Of a DNA stretch of 64,000 nt, positions 16,837 through 25,953 are shown in pieces. Position 1 is the first letter of the stretch; every line of letters starts with the position of its first letter. Below the pieces are notes generated by a model that worked only from the letters and a program-made list of their open reading frames with translations, was not told where the DNA came from and did not search any database. Source of the DNA: Marimicrobium sp913061115 (GTDB lineage Bacteria > Pseudomonadota > Gammaproteobacteria > Pseudomonadales > Halieaceae); assembly GCF_047729875.1 (NCBI RefSeq), contig NZ_CP159826.1:2294001-2358000 (forward strand). The letters run 5' to 3'. A program made the position numbers and the translations under genes.

Positions 16837-18150
16837 ATGAATCAAGTCTCTAAAGCGTACGATGGTGAAGGCCTTGAATGGTTGTACACGCATTCACGCA
16901 ACTACCCGCTTCTTTCAGCAGAGGAGGAGCGGGATATCGATGAGAGGAAATGGCAAACACGTGACGTGCTATTGGAAGCATTGCTTACTGATGTGCGCAG
17001 CCGTTTTTTCCTCAAACAGTGGGTTAGCAACCTCCTGGAGAACCCACCCAGTCTTAATGTGTTCTCAGAAAAGGAGCATTATTACGTTTTGCGCCGTGAG
17101 CAGTCTAATCTACTGAAAGACACGGCTAAAGTCGTACAGCTAAAAAGTCTGCATAAGCTGCTGGGAAAAGCTCACAAGCTCTCCGATAACGACGAGTCAC
17201 AGATGATACTCGCGCAGCTGGACCTGTCACCGCTGTTAGTTGCGGGCTTTGCAGATATACAGTTGGGCAGCAGCGATTCTGGTGAGATCGCGATGGCGCT
17301 GCGCTATTGGCAGAAGTTCTGGCGCACAGCAGCTACAGTCGAGCTATCTGCGAAAGAGCCACTGCCTATTTGCGATATTTCTCGGCAGGTGTTCCGTCGC
17401 CAGTCAAAAGTCTATTTCAAAGCGCGAGAACAGCTGGTTAATCACAACCTGCGCCTCGTGTTTTCTATCGCTGGCAAGATGAAAAGTACAACCGTGCCCT
17501 ACATGGATCGCGTGCAAAGCGGAATGTTGGGACTAATCAGGGCCGCCGAAAAGTATGACTACCGGACAGGCCATCGCTTCAGCACTTACGCCTACAACTG
17601 GATCAGCCAGTCGTCACGCCGGATGCTGGAGGACCAGCGGTCTCTCGTGCGTTTACCGTCCGATGTCAATGAGCAAGTCAATCGTTTATATCGCGAGAGC
17701 TTGGCGCACCTCAATGCCACCGGTGAAGATGCCAGTGTAAGGGTGCTCGCCGATCGCTTACAAATCGAACCGGATGCCGTAGCGCGTCTGCAACAAACTG
17801 GCAACCTGTCGGTATCGCTCGATAGCACGTTTAACAACGACCCTGACGGATTGACACTGGGAGACACGCTCAGTGGTGTAACCTATTCGCGGCCGGCCGC
17901 TAAAGCAGAGCAGCTCTCACTCAATCGTTTTTTGATGACTAGCTTGAAGACGCTGGCCCCACAGGAGCAAAGCGTGATTACATTGCGCTGGGGACTAGAC
18001 GATTCTCCGCCGCTGAGTCGCCGAGAACTCGCCGATTACCTCACTGTGTCTACCGAGCGTATTCGCCAACTAGAGATGTCTGCGTTAGGCAAGCTGCGCA
18101 ATACGGATGGCGTGGCTGAGGCCTTTTCGGACTATCAGATGCAGGATTGA
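16837..18150 (+). CDS. Sigma-70 family RNA polymerase sigma factor (RpoD/RpoH-like, divergent)
   Basis: A 437-residue sigma factor. Region 1.2-like sequence is present at the N-terminus (YPLLSAEEERDI). Region 2 begins near residue 200 with LVNHNLRLVFSIAGKM and MDRVQSGMLGLIRAAEKYDYRTGHRFSTYAYNWISQSSRRML (2.2-2.4). Region 3 starts with VRLPSDVNEQVNRL, and region 4 ends the protein with PLSRRELADYLTVSTERIRQLEMSALGKLR. An insert of about 130 residues (roughly 60-190) between 1.2 and 2 is unlike standard RpoS or RpoH. It is shorter than RpoD and lacks an obvious heat-shock RpoH box. It is likely an accessory group-2/3 sigma factor, but its regulon is unknown. GAGGTAAAGAAG precedes the start. Confidence 0.85.
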   Translation: MNQVSKAYDGEGLEWLYTHSRNYPLLSAEEERDIDERKWQTRDVLLEALLTDVRSRFFLKQWVSNLLENPPSLNVFSEKEHYYVLRREQSNLLKDTAKVVQLKSLHKLLGKAHKLSDNDESQMILAQLDLSPLLVAGFADIQLGSSDSGEIAMALRYWQKFWRTAATVELSAKEPLPICDISRQVFRRQSKVYFKAREQLVNHNLRLVFSIAGKMKSTTVPYMDRVQSGMLGLIRAAEKYDYRTGHRFSTYAYNWISQSSRRMLEDQRSLVRLPSDVNEQVNRLYRESLAHLNATGEDASVRVLADRLQIEPDAVARLQQTGNLSVSLDSTFNNDPDGLTLGDTLSGVTYSRPAAKAEQLSLNRFLMTSLKTLAPQEQSVITLRWGLDDSPPLSRRELADYLTVSTERIRQLEMSALGKLRNTDGVAEAFSDYQMQD

Positions 18151-18543
18151 GCTCACTGTAAAAGCGACCAGTTGTTCGATATCACGGTGCCTGACGTTTA
18201 TGGTGCTTTGCGTCTAGCGACATCATTATGCCGTGTCGAACTAGTGACTAAAATCAGCGCACAGACCCTATGAAACCTCCCTGAACTCTAGTTTCTTTGC
18301 GGATTAGTTATGGTTGTTTATGACCACACAGCAGGTAATGGATGAGTAAATGACGACTTTGCGTGAGTTTCCACCCAAGCAGGCGACGGCAAGCTTTACC
18401 ATCGATCGCATGATGTAACAGATGCTGCAAATGCGGGGTAACGCTCCACCAGCGTGGTAAGACGTATCAGAAAATTAACTTTTCGAGAGCTGAGAATTTC
18501 TCAGCTTGCACACCTGAACGTTAGGGCAGCACTTAAGGTCAGA
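18151..18543. other. Intergenic region with a near-perfect palindrome
   Basis: AGCTGAGAA (18488-18496), a single T, and TTCTCAGCT (18498-18506) form a 19-bp palindrome about 40 bp beyond the 3' end of the beta-barrel gene. A 22-codon frame starts at 18350 (TLREFPPKQATASFTIDRMM) and looks coding-like but is unrecognised. No other gene is seen. Confidence 0.4.
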
Positions 18544-19470
18544 TCAAAAGCGACTTTGGAAGGTAAAACCAAACACCATCGCTGTGTCTATGTCTGTTTT
18601 AGCAACCCGCTGTCCTTGACCATCTTCCAGAGACATAGTCCCGCCAATATCAACGCCCGCCAGCGCAGTCATGCTGGTCATTGGCCAAGGGCTGTAACTA
18701 GCAACAATGTATAGTGGAGTACTTGAGTCTTCTCCCACCCCCGCGCTGCGACCCTCTCGCTCCTTAAGCGAAAACCGTGTTTTTTCATATCTCGCCGTCA
18801 ATCCAAGCGTCCACTTTCGATCTACCTCATAGTTAAGGGATAACCCTGGCCCCTGAGATGCAGCCAGTCCTCGCCCTGTGCTAAGACTAAGTGACTGGGT
18901 AATCTTCCAATCAACCAGAAGAATAGGAAATACGTTGCTTTCGTCGCCCACATCAGAAAACCAGCCAAACCCAGGCCCGATAGACAGTGTGTCCGAAAAC
19001 TTCCAACTAAAGCCTCCAAGCATCCCCTCTGTACGACCATCACGAAGGCTGGCCCCAGATTCTGCATGGGTGCGAATACTAGGGATGACAATGACGCTCA
19101 TTTTTTCAGTGGGAGAAAAGCGAACAGGCACTGAGAGTCGATAGTCTCGGATGCGCCCCCACGGCTTGTATCCGTCGATTAGGGCCCCAGATGAAAAGTC
19201 GTAATCGGAAGTGCCAATTCCAAAAGAAACCGACACGGACGTATCACGGCTCCACGCATACCCTAGCCCGGCGCTTAGGAAGCCTCGCGTGACACTCAAA
19301 TCACCTGACCCATCACTTAGATCCGCCGAAAATTGGTTCACAGCGCCGCCCGCAGCACTCCATGTCCATTGATCATCTACCTGACGGGCTCCTTGTGCGA
19401 ACACAGCGCTAGAGAATAAAGCAAACAAAGCGAATAAAGCTTTATACCAAGCTGGGGCATGTTTAAACAT
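18544..19470 (-). CDS. Outer-membrane beta-barrel protein, function unknown
   Basis: A 308-residue exported protein. The signal peptide is MFKHAPAWYKALFALFALFSSAVFAQ, which justifies the ATG at 19470 rather than further upstream; AAGGA lies 11 bp before it. The mature part alternates polar and hydrophobic residues with Gly/Ser-rich turns and ends in FQSRF, whose C-terminal Phe is the Bam-recognition signature of outer-membrane barrels. It resembles the DUF6268-like family of uncharacterised barrels. No neighbour shares its strand closely, so it is probably monocistronic. Confidence 0.72.
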   Translation of the reverse strand: MFKHAPAWYKALFALFALFSSAVFAQGARQVDDQWTWSAAGGAVNQFSADLSDGSGDLSVTRGFLSAGLGYAWSRDTSVSVSFGIGTSDYDFSSGALIDGYKPWGRIRDYRLSVPVRFSPTEKMSVIVIPSIRTHAESGASLRDGRTEGMLGGFSWKFSDTLSIGPGFGWFSDVGDESNVFPILLVDWKITQSLSLSTGRGLAASQGPGLSLNYEVDRKWTLGLTARYEKTRFSLKEREGRSAGVGEDSSTPLYIVASYSPWPMTSMTALAGVDIGGTMSLEDGQGQRVAKTDIDTAMVFGFTFQSRF

Positions 19471-20109
19471 GTAGGATCGGTTCCTTAACAGTGAGTGCTG
19501 GCAGTTATACGCGGATGAAATCGAAAAAGGTGAGGTTAAATTTGTGAATATTGCATTGACTAGGCCAGCTGGGACAATAAACCCATGCCTGCAGCGACTG
19601 CAGCTGGCCAATGCGCCCTAACACACCAAAGTCGCTGCCGCTGGGCAAACCTAACCGCAAACGACCACCATGGACATACTGACAAAAAGACACGCTGCCA
19701 GTGCGATTATTTTTGATCGTAACCTCGTTATATTGACACCATTGCGTTGTTTTCTGCTTATATGGTCTTTGTTGGTGACGATAGCCTTTTTCAGAAGTGC
19801 TGCAAAGGTAGTAAAATCCTACTTCTGACGCCAGGATCATTGTGCGAACTGGTCTCGAACCAGTCGATGTTTCCCCAATACCCCTTGATATTTCTATACT
19901 GCCGCGGCCCTCTCAAACGCGCTCTGAACCGTTCCATGAGAAACCAGTTTTGATAAGATTCCAAGTTGTCGAGAGAGTGTTTGAACGTCTACAGCACGAT
20001 TGGATACACAACGTTGTGCAGCCGACACGCGAGCATAAATACGATCAGCATTTACAGCCCCATCAAGCTGAACTTCTGCATGCATAGCGCGCCTGTAAAT
20101 TTAAAGAGA
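19471..20109. other. Gene-poor region between the barrel protein and the serine hydrolase
   Basis: No intact gene recognised. On the minus strand at 19894-20085 a 63-codon frame (MHAEVQLDGAVNADRIYARV, then VDVQTLSRQLGILSKL) looks coding-like and could be the tail of a lost protein; I do not name it. An inverted repeat ACTGGT/ACCAGT lies near 19850-19865. Confidence 0.35.
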
Positions 20110-21405
20110 CTACTGTTCAGGAATAGGGATTAGATCTGGGGCGTAATCGCCTTCGCGATAGGCGTTACAAAATGCGTCCTCATCTCCAGCGTACACCGGA
20201 TCATGCTCCACCAGTGCCGTGCGAATCAGATCCCAGGGCGTGGTAAGAGTAGCGGTGCCACCAGCATTCCTGGTGACCATGACGAGGTCAAGGCCTCGGT
20301 GCGCCGCAATGTTTTGTCCGCCAGCGCCCAGGCCTCCAAAGACTCCTACGTCATAGGTCTGCAGGCAAGAGTACGCGCCGTCATAGTTACAATCGGTGGA
20401 CTCGCTGAGCGTGTGGGGAAACTCTTTCCAGACCGCCGGTGGCTGACAGTTTCCCAGTGGTGAAGGAAATTTGATGTCAAAACCAGGGAAGTAATAATTG
20501 CGATTGGATGCCACCCACGTCAGGTAACCATAGGCAGTATTGGCATCTTCAAAAGCCGGGTGAGTCATCTTGTAAATCCACTGCGAACTTACAAGGCGCT
20601 GTTGGTCCCATACGCCGTCGTGTACTAGCAATGTTCCGAGGCGGGCCATGTCGCGCAAGTTGGAATGCCAGGTGGATGCAAAACTCTCTCCCGTCCATGC
20701 GCTCATGTTCATGCCGAGGCGGTTGAATATTTCTAGCTGGGCAAATTCACCGGCCGTGGTTGTACCACTGAAACGTGCGCTGTCCTGCGCGATCACTTCT
20801 GCAACAACGTCACTCAGTCGATTGATTTCGCGGGAACCGCCGGCATCGTAGGAATAGATGCGCTGGCCGAACGCCAAGCTTTCATTGTATCCCAGCATCG
20901 CGAGAACGTGTGCAACCTGAGCGTCGGGATTGAAGCTAATATCATCGATCCAGGCATCCATGCGATCGGTGTCGCGCAGTGGCTTCGGTAGATCTTCGCT
21001 CATTAAAACTGCGCGCCCTATCAGAGTGGCTGCCAGCGTTTTAGTCGATGAGTAATTATTGACGGGCTCATTTTTTCCAGGCAGATCGGGACGGTAGAAT
21101 TCGTGACAAAGCTTTCCATAGCGAACGATGGCGTAGGAAAACGGTGCGGTTTCATCAACGTTGGCGAGAATGTCGGGGTCCAGACCGCATTCTTCGATTA
21201 AAGCCTCCGTTGCTACCAGCTCCCATGGGCCGGCACCAGGGTCATTAAAGACCGCCAGTGCCGGGTCCTTCGTCAATGCGGAGGCGTCGTTGGCATTTTC
21301 CACGGAGTAGGTGCCACTATCGCCCCCACCTCCCCCACAGGAGGCAAGCACTGTTAACAGTGCGGCCGGGAGCGTGCGGACTAGAAATGTCCTAAAATCC
21401 ATCAT
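20110..21405 (-). CDS. Serine hydrolase lipoprotein (beta-lactamase class C / esterase family)
   Basis: A 431-residue lipoprotein. The N-terminus (MMDFRTFLVRTLPAALLTVLASC) has a lipobox with the acylated Cys at position 23, followed by a Gly-rich linker. The catalytic SxxK motif is S119-S-T-K122, in a context (NNYSSTKTLAATLIG) typical of the beta-lactamase/EstB/penicillin-binding-like superfamily. A second-site YSYDAGGS stands where YxN is expected. It is most likely an esterase or amidase anchored in the periplasm rather than a true beta-lactamase; the substrate is unknown. The start at 21405 has GAGGT 8 bp upstream. Confidence 0.82.
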   Translation of the reverse strand: MMDFRTFLVRTLPAALLTVLASCGGGGGDSGTYSVENANDASALTKDPALAVFNDPGAGPWELVATEALIEECGLDPDILANVDETAPFSYAIVRYGKLCHEFYRPDLPGKNEPVNNYSSTKTLAATLIGRAVLMSEDLPKPLRDTDRMDAWIDDISFNPDAQVAHVLAMLGYNESLAFGQRIYSYDAGGSREINRLSDVVAEVIAQDSARFSGTTTAGEFAQLEIFNRLGMNMSAWTGESFASTWHSNLRDMARLGTLLVHDGVWDQQRLVSSQWIYKMTHPAFEDANTAYGYLTWVASNRNYYFPGFDIKFPSPLGNCQPPAVWKEFPHTLSESTDCNYDGAYSCLQTYDVGVFGGLGAGGQNIAAHRGLDLVMVTRNAGGTATLTTPWDLIRTALVEHDPVYAGDEDAFCNAYREGDYAPDLIPIPEQ

Positions 21406-21582
21406 GAAATATACCTCAGAATTCACCGAGTATAGATCATATAATAGGCATGTCGATAGGAACTTACAGAGCGAACGAAAAGATAAAAGTTACGGTAATC
21501 CGGACAACTGCTTATACGCCACATCGTGCGGGCAGTGGCGGCGCACAAGGTGATCTAAAGGTGACGAAATGTCGGTTTTAAC

Positions 21583-21623
21583 AAAAAAGGGCATCACTTG
21601 TTTGTAGACAAGTAATGCCCTTT
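21583..21623 (-). terminator. Intrinsic terminator of the zinc-receptor operon
   Basis: AAAGGGCAT and ACTTGT (21586-21601) pair with ACAAGT and ATGCCCTTT (21608-21623), giving a 15-bp stem with one internal mismatch and a 6-base loop. Read on the minus strand it is followed by a T-run (TTTTTT). It lies just past the receptor stop at 21646 and is well placed to end that transcript. Confidence 0.85.
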
Positions 21624-21645
21624 GCTCGTTAGAAGCGTCTTCGAA

Positions 21646-23904
21646 TCAGAAATAGGCCCTTACGCCGAAGATGACGTTAAGACCAATCTGAGGTGCCTCA
21701 TCCTTAAGGTACGAAGTACTGTTACGGATATCCTCGTCCAACAAGTTTTGACCCTTCACGTACACTTGCCAATCGAATGAGTTATCACCAGGACCGGTAA
21801 AGACGACCTCTGCGTTTAACAGATCATAGCCCGGCGTCGGTGTTTCATAGGGAGCGACATTGTCTTGATCATAGGCATGTATCCACAATACATTGGCCGA
21901 CCAATTCTGAAGATCCCAGTCCAGCCCCAGCGCTAAACGCTTTGGTGGCTGACGGGGTATGTCGTTGTTATTTTTAAGCTCACCGTCCACGATATCCCCG
22001 AAGCTGAACACCTGCCAGTGACCAGAGCGGTTGGTCTCAAAGTCATAGCGCACTTCGAACTCGCCACCAATGAATTCCGCGTCCTGCTGCAACCAGAACC
22101 GCACCGGCAATCCATCGGCCTCAAGATCTGTGCCCCGCTGATATATATAGTTATCAAACTGGTCATAGAAGACCGTAGCGCTTCCAGTAAAGCGACCAAA
22201 CGCCACTCGAGCGCCGCCTTCAAAATGCACATTCGACTCCTTGCCGAGAGAAACATCACCCACCTCGAATACCTGCGTCGCAATGTGCGGACCATTGGCA
22301 TAGAGCTCTTCCACGCCCGGTGCCCGCTCAGCGAAAGATACCGAGCCGGTCAGGTCAATCGTGTCACTGACGTTCCACACTGTTCCAGCGGAAGCGCTGA
22401 ATGGTTGGAAGTCAGAGTCAGAGGAAGGACCTGTTGGACCCTCTTCTTCGACCAAGGTGTTAGGCACCTTGATCTTCACCTCCTCATAACGCAAACCCAG
22501 ATCAACCTGCCAGGGACCAAAGTCGCCGCGCTCAATCCAGAAAAACGCAGTGGTTTTGGTATTGGTATTGGGTATAAAAGCCTCAGCACCGACAGCAGAA
22601 AAATTAAGGTCTGTGTACTGCAGACCAAAGACACCCTCCCAAGCGCCAAAGGCATTGTGCTTCAGTTCAGCGCGCGTATTGGTACTATCGCTTTCAAATA
22701 CGGTACCAACCTCAGCACCCTCGAACTCGGTATGCTTGTAGTTAGTATCAACAAACCGCACCTTGAACTGTTGGAAACCAGGGAGCGGGTTGCTGCCGAC
22801 CAGTTCGGCGTCAGTGCGCTCAGCGCGAAGGCGGATAGTCACGGGGCCTTCTTCCTCTTCCTCTCCTTCACCATGTTCCTCACCATGATCTTCGTCATGA
22901 TCTCCGTCGTGGTCTTCGTCGTGGTCTTCGTCGTGGTCTTCGTCATGGTCTTCGTCATGGTCTTCGTCATGGTCTTCGTCGTGACCTTCTTCATGCCCGT
23001 GTGCATGGCCAGCACCGGGAATACCATAGTCGGATTTGTATTCATTGTAAGCAACACCAAAGCGCCACTCCTCACCAATCCAACTCAAGCCGATAGTGCC
23101 ACCCTGATTATCTAGGAAGCTGTTTTCCAGCTTTCCGTTATCATCAGATTCGTCACCATGCTCCTCTTCTCCCTCGTGCTCGCCCTCGTCATGGCCTTCT
23201 TCTTCATGCTCATCCTCATCTTCGGGATACAGCGATGCTCTTCCGGGAATCTCATAGTCGTCGGTGCGACGGTGGAACCCATCAAGGTGCAATGCGAAAG
23301 CGCCTTGACCCAGATCTAGGCGCCCAGCGGCAAATTCTTCGTTAGCGGCTGTATTCCCTTGGACAGTAGCGCGCCCACTGTAGCCGTTTTCCGGAATAGC
23401 CTGCGGGATCGAGTTCGTTACCATATTGACGACACCACCAATCGCGCCGGAACCGTAAAGCAGCGAGGACGGCCCGCGTAATACCTCGATTTGGTCTGTT
23501 AGAAACGGCTCCACAGAGACTGCGTGATCCTGACTCACTGACGAGGCATCGCCGACCGCCATACTGTCGCTGAGTACTCCCACTCGTAGACCTTGTAGAC
23601 CCCGAATGACGGGACGACCCACGTTTTCCCCAAAACTGGCGTTAGACAACCCCGGCGTGCGTGCCAGTGTTTCACCGATGGAGTTTGCAAGCTGTTGACG
23701 CAGAGCCTCTCCCTGCAGCACAGTGGCCGACTGAGACAAATCGTCCGCCGCGCGATTCAGAGGATTAGCTGTGACTAGAATTTCTTCTATATTTTCGTGC
23801 TGGTGAGACGCTGACGCCCCCACCTTGTCCTGCGCGACGCTGTAGCTTGCACACAGGTTTCCAAAAAGCGCCATCGCGACGCCATATCGCATTTTAGTAT
23901 ACAT
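21646..23904 (-). CDS. znuD: TonB-dependent zinc receptor, ZnuD-like
   Basis: A 752-residue outer-membrane receptor. A signal peptide is followed by the TonB box region EEILVTANPL, a plug domain (PVIRGLQGLRVG, then EVLRGPSSLLYGSGAIGGVVN) and a barrel ending in FGVRAYF. Two extracellular-loop regions are extremely rich in His, Asp and Glu: residues ~225-255 and a run of HDED units at ~307-345. Such loops are the hallmark of ZnuD-type Zn receptors and probably capture Zn(II). It is downstream of a small Cys/His protein, and its upstream region contains a putative Zur site shared with a COG0523 gene, supporting induction under zinc limitation. The ATG at 23904 opens the signal peptide. Confidence 0.88.
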   Translation of the reverse strand: MYTKMRYGVAMALFGNLCASYSVAQDKVGASASHQHENIEEILVTANPLNRAADDLSQSATVLQGEALRQQLANSIGETLARTPGLSNASFGENVGRPVIRGLQGLRVGVLSDSMAVGDASSVSQDHAVSVEPFLTDQIEVLRGPSSLLYGSGAIGGVVNMVTNSIPQAIPENGYSGRATVQGNTAANEEFAAGRLDLGQGAFALHLDGFHRRTDDYEIPGRASLYPEDEDEHEEEGHDEGEHEGEEEHGDESDDNGKLENSFLDNQGGTIGLSWIGEEWRFGVAYNEYKSDYGIPGAGHAHGHEEGHDEDHDEDHDEDHDEDHDEDHDEDHDGDHDEDHGEEHGEGEEEEEGPVTIRLRAERTDAELVGSNPLPGFQQFKVRFVDTNYKHTEFEGAEVGTVFESDSTNTRAELKHNAFGAWEGVFGLQYTDLNFSAVGAEAFIPNTNTKTTAFFWIERGDFGPWQVDLGLRYEEVKIKVPNTLVEEEGPTGPSSDSDFQPFSASAGTVWNVSDTIDLTGSVSFAERAPGVEELYANGPHIATQVFEVGDVSLGKESNVHFEGGARVAFGRFTGSATVFYDQFDNYIYQRGTDLEADGLPVRFWLQQDAEFIGGEFEVRYDFETNRSGHWQVFSFGDIVDGELKNNNDIPRQPPKRLALGLDWDLQNWSANVLWIHAYDQDNVAPYETPTPGYDLLNAEVVFTGPGDNSFDWQVYVKGQNLLDEDIRNSTSYLKDEAPQIGLNVIFGVRAYF
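22889..22983 (-). repeat. 12-bp tandem repeat encoding HDED units in the zinc receptor
   Basis: About eight copies of a 12-bp unit (on the plus strand GTGGTCTTCGTC with A/G variation at the first base, and one unit reading CTCCG) encode His-Asp-Glu-Asp repeats in an external loop of the receptor. Because the unit is four codons, copy-number changes would lengthen or shorten the metal-binding loop without breaking the gene. Confidence 0.9.
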
Positions 23905-23974
23905 AAATCAACTCTCTCATAAATCACCCGCCAATGGCTCGGTGATGACATCTAAGGTTAAAACTGTCTTGCGT

Positions 23975-24280
23975 TTAAGCTTTTATGAGAGTGGTCGGGG
24001 GGGCACGGCTGGAGTAAAAATTAATGGGGCTAACGGGACGATCCCCGCTTGATTGAAACAGTCTCTGCACCGCATGGCTGTCGAGGTGGACGGCACTGGG
24101 GCAAGCCTCAACCGCAGCATCCAAACCCTGACCGATTACGCAGACAGAACAAACGCTTGGGGCGTCAGCTTCGAAGGCATCGTGGCTGTGCACAGACGCG
24201 ATGCCCTGCGAGGCCAGCATCACTGCCAGCAGCACTAGCGTGCGAAGCCTACGACTAACAGTGTGAGAATCTAGATCCAT
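23975..24280 (-). CDS. Small exported Cys/His protein upstream of znuD (DUF2946-like)
   Basis: A 101-residue protein with an N-terminal hydrophobic segment (TLVLLAVMLASQGIASVHSH) followed by HSHDAF...CSVCVIGQ and a second Cys at about residue 59. Small exported proteins with an H-x-H near the cleavage site and a CxxC are common beside metal receptors and are often annotated DUF2946. A role in metal binding or delivery is inferred. It lies on the same strand as znuD, 70 bp upstream, and is probably the first gene of that transcript, running from the divergent Zur-site region. Family assignment is tentative. Confidence 0.6.
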   Translation of the reverse strand: MDLDSHTVSRRLRTLVLLAVMLASQGIASVHSHDAFEADAPSVCSVCVIGQGLDAAVEACPSAVHLDSHAVQRLFQSSGDRPVSPINFYSSRAPPTTLIKA

Positions 24281-24741
24281 TTATCGCCGTCTTGGTAAAA
24301 GGCCGCTGAGTGTATGCAACGGCGTTAGCATTGTCCAGCCTGTTTCGTGCTCAGGCTTTTCTAAGTGCGTCAATCTAAAAGCGGATCGAGGCGAACATGA
24401 TCGCCTCAGCTTTCGCGCTCGGGTAATGTTTTTACTGCATCGATCCGGTCAGCAGTTTAGAGACAGCGTTATGGATGGATGCTTTCAATCCTAGACACAC
24501 GACGCAACGTATCATATGATATGATATATCGTATCTTTTTTGAAGTACAAGTTCAATGGACGCAAGGCAATATCACAGGCAAGTAATGCAGCAATATCTG
24601 AAGACCTTCTCAGAACTACCGTAGGTATGGACCAAGCATAGACACTGACGCCAGTCTCTTTATCAACAACGCAGTGCTGAGCGGTCCACCGCTAACTTAG
24701 CAACACTGTTACCGATTCAACTGAACAATGAGGGAAATATT
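24281..24741. promoter_or_regulatory. Divergent control region between the znuD operon and the COG0523 gene
   Basis: This 461-bp gap separates two divergently transcribed zinc genes and contains one Zur-like palindrome (separate entry). A short frame of 22 codons starts at 24556 but has no supporting features. GAGGG precedes the start of the plus-strand gene. Confidence 0.6.
24511..24535. promoter_or_regulatory. Putative Zur box
   Basis: GATAT-GAT-ATATC (24518-24530) sits within a longer AT-rich palindromic stretch, overlapped by the perfect palindrome ATCATATGAT (24511-24520). The GATAT-N3-(A/G)TATC pattern recurs at 26680 and 29675, each beside a zinc-homeostasis gene, and it resembles known Zur operators. 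Two overlapping palindromes may allow two dimers. Confidence 0.65.
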
Positions 24742-25953
24742 ATGACTAGCGTTACCAACAGGCTGCCCGTGACCGTCCTATCTGGCTTTCTCGGGGCTGG
24801 CAAAACCACCGTTCTCAATCATGTATTGAACAACAGAGAGGGTCGACGGGTCGCCGTAATCGTGAACGACATGAGCGATATAAATATCGACGCGAGCATA
24901 GTACAAAACGAAGTGCAGCTTAATCACAGCCAAGAAAAACTGGTGGAAATGAGCAACGGATGTATTTGCTGCACACTGCGAGAAGACCTGCTACTCGAGG
25001 TCCGTCGCTTGGCCGAACAAGACCGGTTTGATTATTTAATGATTGAGTCCACTGGAATCTCGGAGCCGCTTCCAGTAGCGGAAACGTTCACGTTTGCTGA
25101 CGAAGACGGCGTCAGCCTGTCTGACGTCAGTGAGCTAGACACCATGGTTACCGTGGTCGATGCAGTGAACTTTTTGATCGACTATGACGAGGCCAAGTCT
25201 CTTCAAGAAACAGGCGAACATCTCGGCGACGAGGACGAGCGGAGCGTTTCCGATCTGCTGGTTGAGCAGGTGGAATTCGCTGACGTTATCCTGATCAGTA
25301 AAACGGATATGGTGGCTAGTAATGTCCTGCAACGCCTCACAGCAGTGCTGAAAACGCTCAATACGGAGGCGGAAATCATCCCCATTGAGGCCGGAAAGGT
25401 GCCGATTGAACAGATCGTGGGGACCGGCAAGTTCAGTTTTGAGCGCGCTCAGCAGGCACCGGGCTGGCTGAAGGAGATGCGCGGTGAGCATGTACCAGAG
25501 ACAGAAGAGTTCGGTATCGGCAGCTTCACCTTTACAGCCCGCCGGCCCTTTCATCCGCAGAAATTCTATAACTTCCTTCACGGCGAAGACATTCAAGGCA
25601 AACTGATTCGCTCTAAGGGTTATTTTTGGCTAGCCAGTCGTCCAGAATTTGCGGGACAGTGGAGTCAAGCAGGCGGCATGGCCCGCTATGGTTTCGCTGG
25701 CATGTTCTGGAAAGCGGTTCCACGGGAACGGTGGCCCGAGGATGAGGATTATCTCGCCTCCATTGAGAAGAGTTGGCAGGAGCCGTTTGGTGATATGCGC
25801 CAGGAGCTGGTCTTCATTGGTCAAAATCTGGACAGGGATAAAGTTGTCGACGCACTTAACAATTGCTTACTGGACGATGACGAGCTAATGGCTGGTCGCG
25901 AGCACTGGCAAAAGCTGCCTGATCCCTTTCCGTCTTGGGAGGGGGCAGCATAA
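24742..25953 (+). CDS. COG0523-family GTPase, putative zinc metallochaperone (ZigA-type)
   Basis: A 403-residue cytosolic G3E GTPase. It shows the P-loop GFLGAGKTTVLNH near residue 16, the metal-binding CxCC motif in SNGCICCTLREDLL, the IESTGISEP switch, the TKTD-like nucleotide specificity motif (ISKTDM), and a long C-terminal CobW_C domain with RPFHPQKFYNFL. COG0523 proteins under Zur control are thought to deliver zinc to essential client enzymes during starvation. Here an upstream Zur-like site and the one-base stop/start overlap with the DUF1826 gene (TAATG) support that role. The client enzyme is not visible. GAGGG precedes the ATG. Confidence 0.9.
   Translation: MTSVTNRLPVTVLSGFLGAGKTTVLNHVLNNREGRRVAVIVNDMSDINIDASIVQNEVQLNHSQEKLVEMSNGCICCTLREDLLLEVRRLAEQDRFDYLMIESTGISEPLPVAETFTFADEDGVSLSDVSELDTMVTVVDAVNFLIDYDEAKSLQETGEHLGDEDERSVSDLLVEQVEFADVILISKTDMVASNVLQRLTAVLKTLNTEAEIIPIEAGKVPIEQIVGTGKFSFERAQQAPGWLKEMRGEHVPETEEFGIGSFTFTARRPFHPQKFYNFLHGEDIQGKLIRSKGYFWLASRPEFAGQWSQAGGMARYGFAGMFWKAVPRERWPEDEDYLASIEKSWQEPFGDMRQELVFIGQNLDRDKVVDALNNCLLDDDELMAGREHWQKLPDPFPSWEGAA

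Noticed and set aside
20110..21405. Antibiotic-resistance class C beta-lactamase
   Set aside because: It is a lipoprotein with the SxxK fold but lacks a clear YxN and KTG set, so an esterase-like role is more likely.
22018..23115. A 365-codon open frame on the plus strand opposite znuD
   Set aside because: It is antisense to a clear TonB receptor; its valine/phenylalanine run is only the reverse of the HDED codons.
24556..24624. 22-codon leader peptide before the COG0523 gene
   Set aside because: No ribosome-binding site, attenuator or composition that would support it.
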